Notes: generated from the letters alone by a model not told the origin. 56,385 nucleotides of DNA from Deltaproteobacteria bacterium (GCA_030262895.1 JAJSZW010000005.1:1-56385); one strand, 5' to 3'. Shown: positions 35,154 to 43,976, counted from the stretch's first letter. Numbers and translations are program-made.

Positions 35154-35582
35154 ATGAACCACAAGATATTACTTGTTGATGATGAGGAAACAATGCTTAA
35201 ATACCTTTCACGATTCTTGATAAAAAGGGGTTTTGATATCAGTACTGCAATAAACGGCAGCGAAGCCCTTGAGAAGATTAAAAAGCAGGATTTTATTACA
35301 GTATTGCTGGATGTTTTAATGCCGGGAATGGATGGAATAGAAACCCTCAGAGAAATAAAGAAAATCAAGCCAATGACGGAAGTAATAATGCTTACCGGTC
35401 ATGCCTCAGTTCAAGTCGCTATCGAAGGTATGAAGTTGGGGGCTTTTGACTACCTTATGAAACCTTTTGATCAAGATGAGCTTATAACGAAGTTGAGATT
35501 GGCTTGTGAGAAAAGATTATTTAATGAGAAAGGTATAGGTGCTGTCGATATACCGGAAATGATGTCGAATAATTCGACTTAG
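35154..35582 (+). CDS. Stand-alone response-regulator receiver
   Basis: A 142-residue CheY-like protein starting MNHKILLVDDEE; the track ORF starts 11 codons earlier. The chosen ATG has AAGGAG nine bases upstream. The phospho-acceptor Asp is in VLLDVLMPGMDG, the switch Thr in IMLTGH and the Lys in MKPF. No output domain follows; the tail is about 20 residues. It is closely related to the receiver at 52472. It lies between two divergent operons whose promoters share the GTTTC-N5-GAAAC box. Confidence 0.9.
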   Translation: MNHKILLVDDEETMLKYLSRFLIKRGFDISTAINGSEALEKIKKQDFITVLLDVLMPGMDGIETLREIKKIKPMTEVIMLTGHASVQVAIEGMKLGAFDYLMKPFDQDELITKLRLACEKRLFNEKGIGAVDIPEMMSNNST

Positions 35583-35628
35583 GGCTTGGTCGAAAACAAC
35601 TTGGTAGAATTTGCGCCCAAATTGAATA

Positions 35629-35700
35629 TGTTCTTCAACAGTACAAAAGCATGAAGGCCAAATTTCTAATTTCTAATTTCAATGTTCCGTGAACGCTTAC
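35629..35700. repeat. Half copy of palindromic repeat R4
   Basis: It ends with TTCCGTGAACGCTTAC and shares AAGCATGAAGGCCAAATTTC in inverted orientation with 30587-30693. The left end is not recognisable. The 35583-36058 interval also holds TGAAACA half-sites near 35757-35785 and the promoter block described next, but no gene. Confidence 0.5.
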
Positions 35701-35843
35701 AATAATATTTTCCTTCCAGGAATTTTCCTTTCCGGGCGCAACCTTAATTCCAAAATGAAACATAGTCCCAAAATGAAACACAATTCCAGGTATTAGCCCA
35801 AATAAGAGCTCGGTAGGCTGAAATATAATTAACGCATTTTAAG

Positions 35844-35858
35844 GTTTCATATTGAAAC
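35844..35858. promoter_or_regulatory. GTTTC-N5-GAAAC palindrome upstream of the USP operon
   Basis: The site reads GTTTCATATTGAAAC. Its centre is about 73 bp upstream of the -24 element at 35925, the same spacing as the mirror-image arrangement on the left side (71 bp). Two further TGAAACA half-sites lie upstream. Confidence 0.5.
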
Positions 35859-35924
35859 ATTGGTCAATTACCCCCTAACCTCCCTTTAAAATATAACTAT
35901 CTGCAATTATTAAATAAGTGCATC

Positions 35925-35940
35925 TGGCATGTTTTTTGAA
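35925..35940 (+). promoter_or_regulatory. Candidate sigma-54-type promoter of the USP-SLC13 operon
   Basis: It reads TGGCATGTTTTTTGAA, with an intact -24 TGGCA and a -12 that has GA in place of GC. The sequence AAAAAACATGCCAGAT (reverse complement) is identical in the left-side promoter block. The predicted leader to the USP start is about 105 bases. Confidence 0.45.
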
Positions 35941-36058
35941 TATAGTTTGAATATAGATTTAATCAAGCTTGTATTTAATTGCATTGATTATAAGAAACTG
36001 TGGTGGCGTTTATAGCCTAACCTATACAATTTATTTAACAAATCAGGGATAAGCTTAG

Positions 36059-36493
36059 TTGAACAAGATACTTGTACCTTTGGATAATTTTTCTGAGATA
36101 TCGCTTAATGCGGCTCGCTATGCTGTTGAATTCGCCAAGAGAAGCGGTTCTAAGCCAATTTTTCTTTTTTTATATAGAAACGATGACGCCAGGTCGGATC
36201 ATTTTGTGACAGACGTTTCGCAGGCAGTGGAGAGAGAAAAGAAAATAAGGAAAAAAATAGAGTTGCTTATAGACCGAAGTACTATGGAAGGAATCAATAT
36301 TGAACAGTACGAGTGTTGTGGTGAATACATTGAAAAGGTCTGCGAGTTCGTGCGGAATTTGAACATTGCCGAAATCGTGATTGCCGTTCCTGATAAAAAG
36401 GACGAGCACTATAATAAAATCAAGAAAAATATATCCTTGCTGGTTCAGATGACGTCATGCCGAGTATTGACAGTAAAAAAGAAGGTTGGTTAG
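36059..36493 (+). CDS. Universal stress protein family (UspA-like)
   Basis: A 144-residue cytoplasmic protein with the USP fold: MNKILVPLDNFSEISLNAAR at the start and the final strand CRVLTVKK. The usual nucleotide-binding GxxGxxxxxxxxGS loop is not conserved (the region reads KKDEHYNKIKKNISLLV), so ATP binding is doubtful. The start is TTG with CAGGGA upstream. The last two residues and the TAG stop lie in repeat R2. It heads an operon with an SLC13 transporter, a kinase-like protein and a receiver. Confidence 0.8.
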   Translation: MNKILVPLDNFSEISLNAARYAVEFAKRSGSKPIFLFLYRNDDARSDHFVTDVSQAVEREKKIRKKIELLIDRSTMEGINIEQYECCGEYIEKVCEFVRNLNIAEIVIAVPDKKDEHYNKIKKNISLLVQMTSCRVLTVKKKVG

Positions 36494-36644
36494 GTTGAAG
36501 GCCGAAGGCTGAAGGTTGAAGGAAACAGACGATTCCTGAGCGTTATTCTCTATGTTTAGGACAAAATTACCGGCCGCTTTAAGAAAATATTGGTTTTTGG
36601 GAGTCTTTTCCCTAAAAGTCTTCAGTCTTCAGCCTAAACACCTA
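36484..36644. repeat. Palindromic repeat R2, inside the USP-SLC13 operon
   Basis: It begins AGGTTGGTTAGGTTGAAGG and ends CTTCAGCCTAAACACCT. The interior CTATGTTTAGGACAAAATT matches copies at 10170 and 43122 in inverted orientation. It contains the USP stop codon and separates USP from the transporter by 180 bp. Confidence 0.75.
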
Positions 36645-36673
36645 AATGCAACAAAAAAGGAGATTTAGTAGTT

Positions 36674-38491
36674 ATGGAAGCAAATGTGCTAACAACAGAA
36701 ATGATTTTAGTCATGAGTATGATCGGATTGGCGGTATTCCTTTTTATCGCCGAATGGATTCGCGTTGATATGGTAGCTATTCTTATGACAGTTACCCTGC
36801 CTTTACTCCATTTAGTTACACCTAAAGAAGCGTTCTCCGGTTTTAGCAGCAATGCCGTGATTTCCATCATAGCTGTTATTATTATAGGCGCCGGCCTTGA
36901 CAAAACCGGCCTCATAAACAGGCTGGTTAAGCCTGTTATGAAAGTAGCCGGCAACAGCTCATCGCGAGTTGTAATAGCGATGGGCGCCACTGTAGCTGTA
37001 ATTTCAAGTTTTATGCAGAACATCGGAGCGGCGGCTCTTTTCCTCCCTGCTATTAAGCGCGTGAGCAAATCAATGAATATCTCGCTTTCTCAGATGCTAA
37101 TGCCTATTGGTTTTTGTGCAATTCTAGGGGGAACTATCACCCTGGTTGGATGCAGTCCGTTAATTCTTTTGAACGATTTGCTTGCTCCCTTTAACCTTGA
37201 ACCTTTCGGTCTATTTGATGTGTCACCTATCGGTCTGGCGCTGGTCGGCTCCGGAATCGTATTCTTCATTTTTTTCGGACGATTTGTGCTGCCAAAAGGA
37301 AAAGCTGGAGATAGTGGTTCTTCTGATGAATCTATTAAAGGTTTAGAAAGTTCCTACGAACATCTTGGTGATCCTTTTGAATTAAAAGTGCCCGGTAATT
37401 TCACCGATTTCAGGGACCCGCTGACTATTAAAGATATCAGAGAAAAATATTTAGTGAATGTGGTTGCAATTGCCGGAAGGGACGGTTTTAAGTTCATTTC
37501 CGTTGCTCCGGACATGGAGATAAGGTCTGATGCTGATATTGTTGTTTACGGACTGCAGGAAAATGTCGAGAAAATGGCTAAAGAACTTGGGATAAGTATT
37601 AAAGATTCATTGGATGTATTTAAAAATGAAATGTCTGCCGCCATATCCGGAACAATTGAGGCGGTTGTTGCACCACGTTCCGATCTTATTGGTAAGACCC
37701 TCAAAAAAGCCCACTTCTGGGAACAGTTTCAGGTAAACCCCCTGGCAATTTACCGCTCAGACAAAGCTTTTTATTCCGGACTTTCGGATTTTGTATTGCG
37801 CTCAGGTGATTCAATACTGCTTCAGGGAACCTGGGAAAGGTTTAAAATATTACAGGAAAGACACAATTTTATTTTTTCAACTCCTGTAAGTGAAGTTCTC
37901 AAACCAGAGAAAGCTTTAATATCCGGTTGTTGGCTGGCAGTGGCTCTTGTAATGATAATTATATTCAAAATCCAGTTGTCAGTAGCTCTTATGACCGGAG
38001 CCTTTGGAATGATTGTTTGCCGGGTTTTGACTATTGACGAGGCATACAAGTCTGTTGATTGGAGAACAATTTTTCTTTTGGCCGGCCTGATACCACTTGG
38101 TATTGCAACCGAGAAGACCGGCGCTGCGGCCTGGATTGCCCATACTCTTCTTACTTTAATAGGAGATGTTTCTCCTGTTGTGCTTTTAACGGCCATAGCG
38201 GTACTTTCCACATTCTTTACTCTGGTTATTTCAAATGTTGGTGCAACGGTACTTCTTGTGCCGCTTGTAGTGAATATGGCCATGGCGGCAGGAGTTGATC
38301 CGAGGATGGCCGCTCTTGTGGTAGGCCTGGCGACTTCTAACTCGTTTATGCTGCCGACACATCAGGTTAATGCACTTTATATGGGCCCCGGAAGATATAG
38401 AAGTGTGGATTTTATAAAGGCCGGCGGGATTATGACTGTATTATTTATAGCAGTATTAATCGGCATGCTTTATTTATTTTACGGCATTTAA
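36674..38491 (+). CDS. SLC13-family permease with TrkA-C regulatory domains
   Basis: A 605-residue inner-membrane transporter. About five helices (residues 8-200) and another five (410-600) flank a cytosolic insert of roughly 210 residues containing two TrkA-C/RCK-C-like domains (VNVVAIAGRDGFKFISVAPD; FQVNPLAIYRSDKAFYSG). Conserved family loops are VGCSPLILLND and SNVGATVLLVP...TSNSFMLPTHQVNAL. SLC13/DASS proteins import sulfate, dicarboxylates or similar anions with Na+. The insert suggests nucleotide or ligand gating. GGAG precedes the ATG. Confidence 0.88.
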   Translation: MEANVLTTEMILVMSMIGLAVFLFIAEWIRVDMVAILMTVTLPLLHLVTPKEAFSGFSSNAVISIIAVIIIGAGLDKTGLINRLVKPVMKVAGNSSSRVVIAMGATVAVISSFMQNIGAAALFLPAIKRVSKSMNISLSQMLMPIGFCAILGGTITLVGCSPLILLNDLLAPFNLEPFGLFDVSPIGLALVGSGIVFFIFFGRFVLPKGKAGDSGSSDESIKGLESSYEHLGDPFELKVPGNFTDFRDPLTIKDIREKYLVNVVAIAGRDGFKFISVAPDMEIRSDADIVVYGLQENVEKMAKELGISIKDSLDVFKNEMSAAISGTIEAVVAPRSDLIGKTLKKAHFWEQFQVNPLAIYRSDKAFYSGLSDFVLRSGDSILLQGTWERFKILQERHNFIFSTPVSEVLKPEKALISGCWLAVALVMIIIFKIQLSVALMTGAFGMIVCRVLTIDEAYKSVDWRTIFLLAGLIPLGIATEKTGAAAWIAHTLLTLIGDVSPVVLLTAIAVLSTFFTLVISNVGATVLLVPLVVNMAMAAGVDPRMAALVVGLATSNSFMLPTHQVNALYMGPGRYRSVDFIKAGGIMTVLFIAVLIGMLYLFYGI

Positions 38492-38521
38492 TTTATACCT
38501 AACATTTTAAGGAGGGGCAAA

Positions 38522-39355
38522 GTGTCCATTATAACCATTACCGATAGTTCTTACAGCAATGGAAGGCAAATAGCCAAAAGTGCTGCCAAAAGATTGAATT
38601 ACGAGTATGTAGATAGTGAAAATATTTTATCACTGGTTTCCAAGGAATTCGGTGTTTCTGAATCTAAGCTTGCACAAGCTCTTAAAGATACACCATCAAA
38701 CGTTGGAATGTTTTCTAAGGCCAAACCTGAACACATAATATTTATTGAGACTTTGATAACAGGATATTTGTTAAAAAATAATATGGTATATTATGGAGTC
38801 GTCGGACTTCCACTTATCCAGGAGGTTTCCCATGTTCTCAAAGTTAATATTATTGCTAATTTAGAGAGCAGAATAAAAAACAGAATGAAGCTGGATAATG
38901 TATCTCAGGACAAGGCGCGTAAGGCAGTTACAAAGGAAGATGAGCAACTAAAGAAGTGGGTTGAGGCTGTTTACAATACAGACATTACAGATCCGAACTT
39001 ATATGATCTGGTAATAAACATCGGGCATATCAAGGGTGATGATATTGAAGATGCCTTGGAAACCATTATTAGTACTGTAGAGCACAAGAAATTTCAGCCG
39101 ATGACATATTCCTTAAGATGTATGAAAAATGTTGCAAGGTCATGTCGTGTTCGGGCAACTCTGGCGGATATAGATCCAAAAATGCAGGTAAAATCCGATG
39201 AAGGTACTATATATATATATACTAAAGCCGTTAAGAAAAAAGCACAGGATAAGGTATTAGAAATGAAACAAAAGGTGATGAGACTTGAAGGAGTCAAACA
39301 TGTTGAAGTTTATATAGATTATGATTTGTTTGCAAACGTTTCCCATGGACAGTAA
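38522..39355 (+). CDS. Cytidylate-kinase-like protein with degenerate P-loop and BON-like C-terminus
   Basis: A 277-residue protein. The first 190 residues resemble the cytidylate-kinase-like family (ITITDSSYSNGRQIAKSAAK; NRMKLDNVSQDKARKAV). The glycine-rich P-loop of that family (REYGSGGREI) reads DSSYSNGRQI here, so ATP binding may be weak or lost. The last 75 residues (MKNVARSCRVRATLADIDPK ... VKHVEVYIDYD) look like a BON-type alpha/beta domain; that is inference. The start is GTG with AGGAGG upstream. It is the third gene of the USP operon, followed by a receiver. Confidence 0.75.
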   Translation: MSIITITDSSYSNGRQIAKSAAKRLNYEYVDSENILSLVSKEFGVSESKLAQALKDTPSNVGMFSKAKPEHIIFIETLITGYLLKNNMVYYGVVGLPLIQEVSHVLKVNIIANLESRIKNRMKLDNVSQDKARKAVTKEDEQLKKWVEAVYNTDITDPNLYDLVINIGHIKGDDIEDALETIISTVEHKKFQPMTYSLRCMKNVARSCRVRATLADIDPKMQVKSDEGTIYIYTKAVKKKAQDKVLEMKQKVMRLEGVKHVEVYIDYDLFANVSHGQ

Positions 39356-39411
39356 ACAATAAGAAATTTATTTTAAATGCCTTATTTTAATATTTGTGGA
39401 GGAAATAAAAA

Positions 39412-39810
39412 ATGAAAGAAAAATTAGAGATATTGTTACTGGATGATGAAATTATAGTTGGAAACAGGTTGGGACCAGCTCTTGAAAAAGCTGGTTATGA
39501 TGTAGAAGTTTTTGAAGATCCCCAAAAAGCTCTAAACAGGATCCATGAAAAAGAGTTTGATATCGTTGTTACCGATATAATGATGGCTGATGTTAACGGT
39601 ATCCAGGTTTTGGAAGAGGTACGAAAAAAATCAGATACCACCAGGGTAATTATTATTACAGGCTATGCAACAGTAGCTCTGGCTCGTGAAGCTATGGACA
39701 AAGGTGCTTTTGATATGATTGCCAAGCCATTCAAGCCCAGTGAACTTCATTCTGTAATAACAAAAGCCGCGGATTCACTTGGCTATAAAAAAATTATAGC
39801 AAAAGCATAA
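39412..39810 (+). CDS. Stand-alone response-regulator receiver
   Basis: A 132-residue CheY-like protein with LLDDEI, acceptor Asp in VVTDIMMADVNG, IITGYAT and AKPFKP. GGAGG lies about 10 bases before the ATG. No output domain is present. It closes the USP-SLC13-kinase group and precedes a histidine kinase; it may relay phosphate between the kinase at 40083 and other partners. Confidence 0.9.
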   Translation: MKEKLEILLLDDEIIVGNRLGPALEKAGYDVEVFEDPQKALNRIHEKEFDIVVTDIMMADVNGIQVLEEVRKKSDTTRVIIITGYATVALAREAMDKGAFDMIAKPFKPSELHSVITKAADSLGYKKIIAKA

Positions 39811-39879
39811 AAATTGCTGCAAGAAAAAAATCCATTGCTTGATATTTCAAGGCTATCGTGAGATATTATTAAATAATTA

Positions 39880-40043
39880 GTAACTACTCACGTAGTCAGG
39901 CTGAAGCTGTTTAGACTGAAGGCTGAAGGGGTCAGAAGAGCACGATTGCCGTACCTTGGCGGAAATATCTGATTCTTGCATCAAACATGGCTTTTAATGC
40001 GTTTTTTCCTAACAGTCTTCAGCCTATCCACCTGAGTAGTTAC
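39880..40043. repeat. Palindromic repeat R2, CACGTAGTCAGG variant, second copy
   Basis: The ends GTAACTACTCACGTAG and CCACCTGAGTAGTTAC are inverted. It is almost the same sequence as 30747-30911, differing at a handful of positions, so the two are recent duplicates. It separates the receiver gene from the histidine kinase. Confidence 0.85.
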
Positions 40044-40082
40044 AATTATTATTAATGTAAAAAAATCGGGCAGATATATATT

Positions 40083-41648
40083 ATGATAAATCTTCTTGAA
40101 TCCGGTTCTAACTCTATAAACAATTCAAAGAAAACAGTATCCTCCAAAAAATGTACACTGGATAGCGATTGCCCGGATGTGCTTTCACGGCCACGTTTTA
40201 GCCTTCGGACACATATGTTGCTGATGTTTATTCTTTTATCCTCTTTGTCGATGGCTCTTGTTATTGGTTCAGTCATAGCCATAAACCATATACAAAAAAA
40301 GCTTCACTTCTTTCAAATCACTGAAAAATATCTTTTTGATATTGCGCAAGCCAGAAGGTGGGAAAAAAATTATTTTCTGTATGGCACAAATCTCAAAGAT
40401 GCAGTTCAGAGTGCTAATAATGCAAAAAATATTTTATCTGATAACTTGAAAAATGTTACAATTATTTTATCACCGGAAAAGACAGCAACCATAGTGCAGC
40501 ACCTTGACAAATACAGGGAGTTTCTGCAAGAGCTATCGGTGTTAGAAAAAAATGGGATTGAGAATACTGAAAAAAAACACGAGATCGAAACCTCCTTGCG
40601 AAAACATGGTTCTGAGATGGTTAAAGTAGCGGCCGCTCTAGTTCTTAAAGAGCAAATTTCCATGAATACTATGCTTAAGCTCATTCAGAGGATTCCTGTT
40701 TACTCTCTTGCAGTTGTTTTGTTATTAACAACTTTTTTAGTATGTTTTTTTGTAAAAAGATTGATAAAGCCACTTAAGCTCCTTGTTGAAAGCACACAAA
40801 AAATAGCAAAAGGAGATTTTTCTCCGATTCCTCCAATGTGTAAATACCGTGGTGAATTTACAACAGTGGAGCTGGCTATCAACCACATGATTCAAGAGCT
40901 TCAATTGCGTGAAGTTGCGATGGTTGAGTCGCACAAACTTAGAGCAATCGGAACTTTAACCGCCGGTATTGCTCACGAATTGAACAATCCTTTAAACAAT
41001 ATAATGCTAACAGCACATGCCATTCTTGAGGAACATAATGATTTATCTGAAGATGAGTTGCTTGAAATGATAAACGATCTCATTAACGAAGCAGACCGGT
41101 CGCGAAAGATAATTCGCAATCTGCTGGATTTTGCAAGAGAAGGCGAGTCTGCCTCGGGACCCCTTGACCTGGGAGTGTTAGTTAACGAAACGATTAAATT
41201 AGCGCAGAATCAGATTAAAGTATCAGGAACAAAAATAGAAACTCAAATTCAGACCCACCTGCCCCAGATTCGCGGGGACAAACAGCAATTGAAGCAGGTC
41301 TTCTTGAATCTAATCCTTAATGCCTTAGATGCTGTCAAAAAAGATGGAACTATTAAAATAAGCCTTGAACAAGCTGAGACCCCAGGATTTCTATCTGTTA
41401 AGGTAGAAGATAATGGATGTGGGATACCCGCCTATATTTTGCCCAATATATTTGATCCGTTTTTTACCACAAAAGGACCTGGAAAAGGCACCGGGCTTGG
41501 TCTTTCTGTTTCCCATGGAATAGTTAATATACATGGTGGGCAGATCAGTATTGAATCTAAAGAAGGAAAATATTCCAGGTTTACCGTTATTCTTCCTTCT
41601 TTAAATGTTCCTGCAGATTTAAAGGCGAAAAGCGAAAGGCGAAATTGA
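40083..41648 (+). CDS. Membrane histidine kinase with helical periplasmic sensor
   Basis: A 521-residue kinase. Transmembrane helix 1 (about 44-67) and helix 2 (about 200-222) enclose a 130-residue all-helical periplasmic domain (RRWEKNYFLYGTNLKDAVQS) of the four-helix-bundle type. A HAMP domain follows (FVKRLIKPLKLLVESTQKIA), then HisKA with GTLTAGIAHELNNPLN and the HATPase boxes (LNLILNALDAV, DNGCGIP, FDPFFTT, GTGLGLS). The gene ends 42 bp before the sigma-54 activator, its probable partner. Confidence 0.93.
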   Translation: MINLLESGSNSINNSKKTVSSKKCTLDSDCPDVLSRPRFSLRTHMLLMFILLSSLSMALVIGSVIAINHIQKKLHFFQITEKYLFDIAQARRWEKNYFLYGTNLKDAVQSANNAKNILSDNLKNVTIILSPEKTATIVQHLDKYREFLQELSVLEKNGIENTEKKHEIETSLRKHGSEMVKVAAALVLKEQISMNTMLKLIQRIPVYSLAVVLLLTTFLVCFFVKRLIKPLKLLVESTQKIAKGDFSPIPPMCKYRGEFTTVELAINHMIQELQLREVAMVESHKLRAIGTLTAGIAHELNNPLNNIMLTAHAILEEHNDLSEDELLEMINDLINEADRSRKIIRNLLDFAREGESASGPLDLGVLVNETIKLAQNQIKVSGTKIETQIQTHLPQIRGDKQQLKQVFLNLILNALDAVKKDGTIKISLEQAETPGFLSVKVEDNGCGIPAYILPNIFDPFFTTKGPGKGTGLGLSVSHGIVNIHGGQISIESKEGKYSRFTVILPSLNVPADLKAKSERRN

Positions 41649-41690
41649 TAGCGATATAGAGTTCGCCCAAAGGACGTTAAGGAAGGAAAT

Positions 41691-43073
41691 TTGTCGTTGA
41701 AAAGAGACGATAAAAACATATTGATACGCATTGCGGTTATTGATGATGAGCCTTTGGTCCTGCGAAATTTGCAGAGAAAAATTAGTAAAAGCGGCTTTCA
41801 GGTTGAAACGTTTCAAAATCCCCGAAAAGCAATCGATCGAATGAAAATAGCGCCATTCGACATTATCCTCACCGATTTACGCATGCCGGAAATGGATGGC
41901 ATGCAGGTTTTAGAAAAGATCAAGAAAAATTATCCTAAGACAGAAGTTATAATTATTACCGGCTACGCATCAATAGAAAGCGCCGTTGAGGCGGTTAAGC
42001 AAGGCGCTTTTTACTACATTGAAAAGCCCTTCACGCCTGAACAGGTTCTGCTGATATTAAACCGCGCTGTTGATAAGGTGCGTTTGGTCCACGAAAATAA
42101 ACGGCTTAATGAAGATCTTCTTAGAAAAGATAATGTACGAAAAATCATTGGCGTCAGTTCTCCTGTCCGTGAGTTAATTAAAATAATTCAAAAAGTATCC
42201 AAGGTAAACTGTAATGTTCTTATTCAGGGTGAAACCGGGACTGGTAAGGAGCTGGCAGCAAGGGCGATACATTTCGGCAGCCCGAGGAAGGACAAGCCAT
42301 ATATCAGTTTTAATTGCGGCAGTTTTACAGAGGAATTGATATCCAATGAACTTTTTGGCCATGAAAAAGGCGCATTTACCGGTGCGGAAAATATCAAAGT
42401 AGGTTTGCTCGAAGCAGCGCAGGGCGGCACAGTCTTTCTAGATGAAATTGGAGAGATGCCTCTTTCCATGCAGGTAAAGCTGCTCAGAGTAATTCAGGAA
42501 AAGAAATTGCTGAGAGTAGGAGGATCTGATCCTGTTGACCTGGATATCAGGGTGATATCTGCAACAAATAAGGAGCTTGAAAACGAGATCAAGGCCGGAC
42601 GGTTTAGAGAGGATCTTTATTTTCGTTTAAAGGTAGTCAAGATACGCGTTCCCTCACTCAGGGAAAGGAAAAAAGACATATCTCTATTAATAGAACATTT
42701 TATAGATAAATATAACAGACTTTACAACAAAATGATTAAAGGTTTTACAAAACAAGCCAAAGATCTCTTGATGAAATATTCTTTTCCGGGAAATGTCCGA
42801 GAACTTGAACACATGGTCTCAAGCGCCATTGCTCTGGGAGAAGGAGCCTGGATTGATGAAAACGAACTTCCGGAGGATCTTGACCGCCTGGTAGTTGAAA
42901 CTGTTGAGAACAAAGATTTGCTTCCTCTTTATGAAGAAGAAAAAGCTCATATAATCAGGGTGCTTGAGGCTACCAATTATAACAAGGTAAGAGCTTCAAA
43001 AATACTTGATATCCCAAGAACAACCTTATGGAGGAAGATAAAAAAATATAGTATTATGGAATCTTTGGGATAA
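41691..43073 (+). CDS. NtrC-family sigma-54-dependent response regulator
   Basis: A 460-residue protein: receiver (acceptor Asp in ILTDLRMPEMDG), AAA+ domain with Walker A GETGTGKE, GAFTGA loop for sigma-54 contact and GGTVFLDEIGEM, then a Fis-type helix-turn-helix (NKVRASKILDIPRTTLWRKI). The start is TTG preceded by AAGGAAGGAAA. It pairs with the upstream histidine kinase. It is a candidate for binding the GTTTC-N5-GAAAC sites of the divergent promoters upstream, which is inference. Confidence 0.95.
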   Translation: MSLKRDDKNILIRIAVIDDEPLVLRNLQRKISKSGFQVETFQNPRKAIDRMKIAPFDIILTDLRMPEMDGMQVLEKIKKNYPKTEVIIITGYASIESAVEAVKQGAFYYIEKPFTPEQVLLILNRAVDKVRLVHENKRLNEDLLRKDNVRKIIGVSSPVRELIKIIQKVSKVNCNVLIQGETGTGKELAARAIHFGSPRKDKPYISFNCGSFTEELISNELFGHEKGAFTGAENIKVGLLEAAQGGTVFLDEIGEMPLSMQVKLLRVIQEKKLLRVGGSDPVDLDIRVISATNKELENEIKAGRFREDLYFRLKVVKIRVPSLRERKKDISLLIEHFIDKYNRLYNKMIKGFTKQAKDLLMKYSFPGNVRELEHMVSSAIALGEGAWIDENELPEDLDRLVVETVENKDLLPLYEEEKAHIIRVLEATNYNKVRASKILDIPRTTLWRKIKKYSIMESLG

Positions 43074-43080
43074 GGACGGA

Positions 43081-43120
43081 AATTGCAGGGCCAAATATGG
43101 CCCTGCAATTGTTTATTTAG
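43081..43120 (+). terminator. Intrinsic terminator after the sigma-54 activator gene
   Basis: A perfect 13-bp stem (AATTGCAGGGCCA / TGGCCCTGCAATT) with an AATA loop begins 8 bases after the stop codon and is followed by GTTTATTTAG. The stem is GC-rich in its middle and the T-run is modest. Confidence 0.85.
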
Positions 43121-43121
43121 T

Positions 43122-43281
43122 GCAACTACTCAGGTTGGTTAGGCTGAAGGCTGAAGACCTTTAGGAAAAAGACTCCCAGAAGCCAATATCTTCTTAAAGC
43201 GGCCGGAAATTTTGTCTTAAACATAGAGAATAACGCTCAGGAATCATTTGTTTCCTTCAGTCTAAACACCTGAGTAGTTAC
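43122..43281. repeat. Palindromic repeat R2, full-length copy
   Basis: It begins GCAACTACTCAGGTTGGTTA and ends AACACCTGAGTAGTTAC. The interior (ACATAGAGAATAACGCTC) matches the copies at 10170 and 36484. It sits between the terminator of the NtrC gene and the convergent two-TM protein gene. Confidence 0.85.
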
Positions 43282-43289
43282 TATTTAGT

Positions 43290-43976
43290 TTAATGTTCCA
43301 GCCTCAGGCCCCATCCTTCAAACATGAATAAGATGGCAAAACCATACCACAGCGTGTAACCTACATAAAAGACTAGAGAAAATATAACGATTCCCATTTT
43401 GTCGGTAATTTTTTGTGGTTCAATTGTATAGTAGTTATAAGAAGTTTCAACAACCTTCTTTATAACCGATGCAACTACTTTAGCTTCTTTGAACAGCTTC
43501 TGCTTTTTCAAGTCTTTATCTGCTGCCTTCAGAGCCGTATGCCAGTTATAAAGAACCTGTCTCTCATTGTAGCCATATTTGTTTGAGACAGTTGCTCCGT
43601 CATTATTATACATGTTCTTTGAATCTTCTATACAGTTTGCAAGCATATTGCCAAGATCGCCCGATACATTTAGCTGGGCTCCTGATACTTCCGCTGTTGC
43701 TCCAGCATTTGTAAACAGCAGGGCTGTCTGTTGCGCCTGCTTTTCGTCCGCCATTTTCATGGCCATGTTTACAGTATTCCCTTTAAGCGTATCTGTTTCT
43801 TTTTTTACCTTAGGGATATAGTTGGCTGAACCTTTGGAAATGGAGTTGTACAGAGAATCCAGATATTCCATGCCGTTCTGTCCATTAAAGACAGGTGAAA
43901 ATATTATAAACAAGACAACAAAAAAACCCACCAATAATCCAAAACCGCCGTAAAATTCTTTTTTATGAGCAATCAT
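43290..43976 (-). CDS. Uncharacterised two-helix membrane protein coupled to the TauE/SafE permease
   Basis: A 228-residue protein. An N-terminal helix (about 11-30; GGFGLLVGFFVVLFIIF) and a C-terminal helix (about 199-222; FSLVFYVGYTLWYGFAILFM) enclose a 165-residue extracytoplasmic region that is helical and rich in Asn, Lys and Ala (KETDTLKGNTVNMAMKMADE; NNDGATVSNKYGYNERQV). I do not recognise the domain. GAGGAGGTG precedes the ATG, which lies two bases after the permease stop, so it is translationally coupled. A sensory or accessory subunit of the permease is a reasonable guess. Confidence 0.8.
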   Translation of the reverse strand: MIAHKKEFYGGFGLLVGFFVVLFIIFSPVFNGQNGMEYLDSLYNSISKGSANYIPKVKKETDTLKGNTVNMAMKMADEKQAQQTALLFTNAGATAEVSGAQLNVSGDLGNMLANCIEDSKNMYNNDGATVSNKYGYNERQVLYNWHTALKAADKDLKKQKLFKEAKVVASVIKKVVETSYNYYTIEPQKITDKMGIVIFSLVFYVGYTLWYGFAILFMFEGWGLRLEH

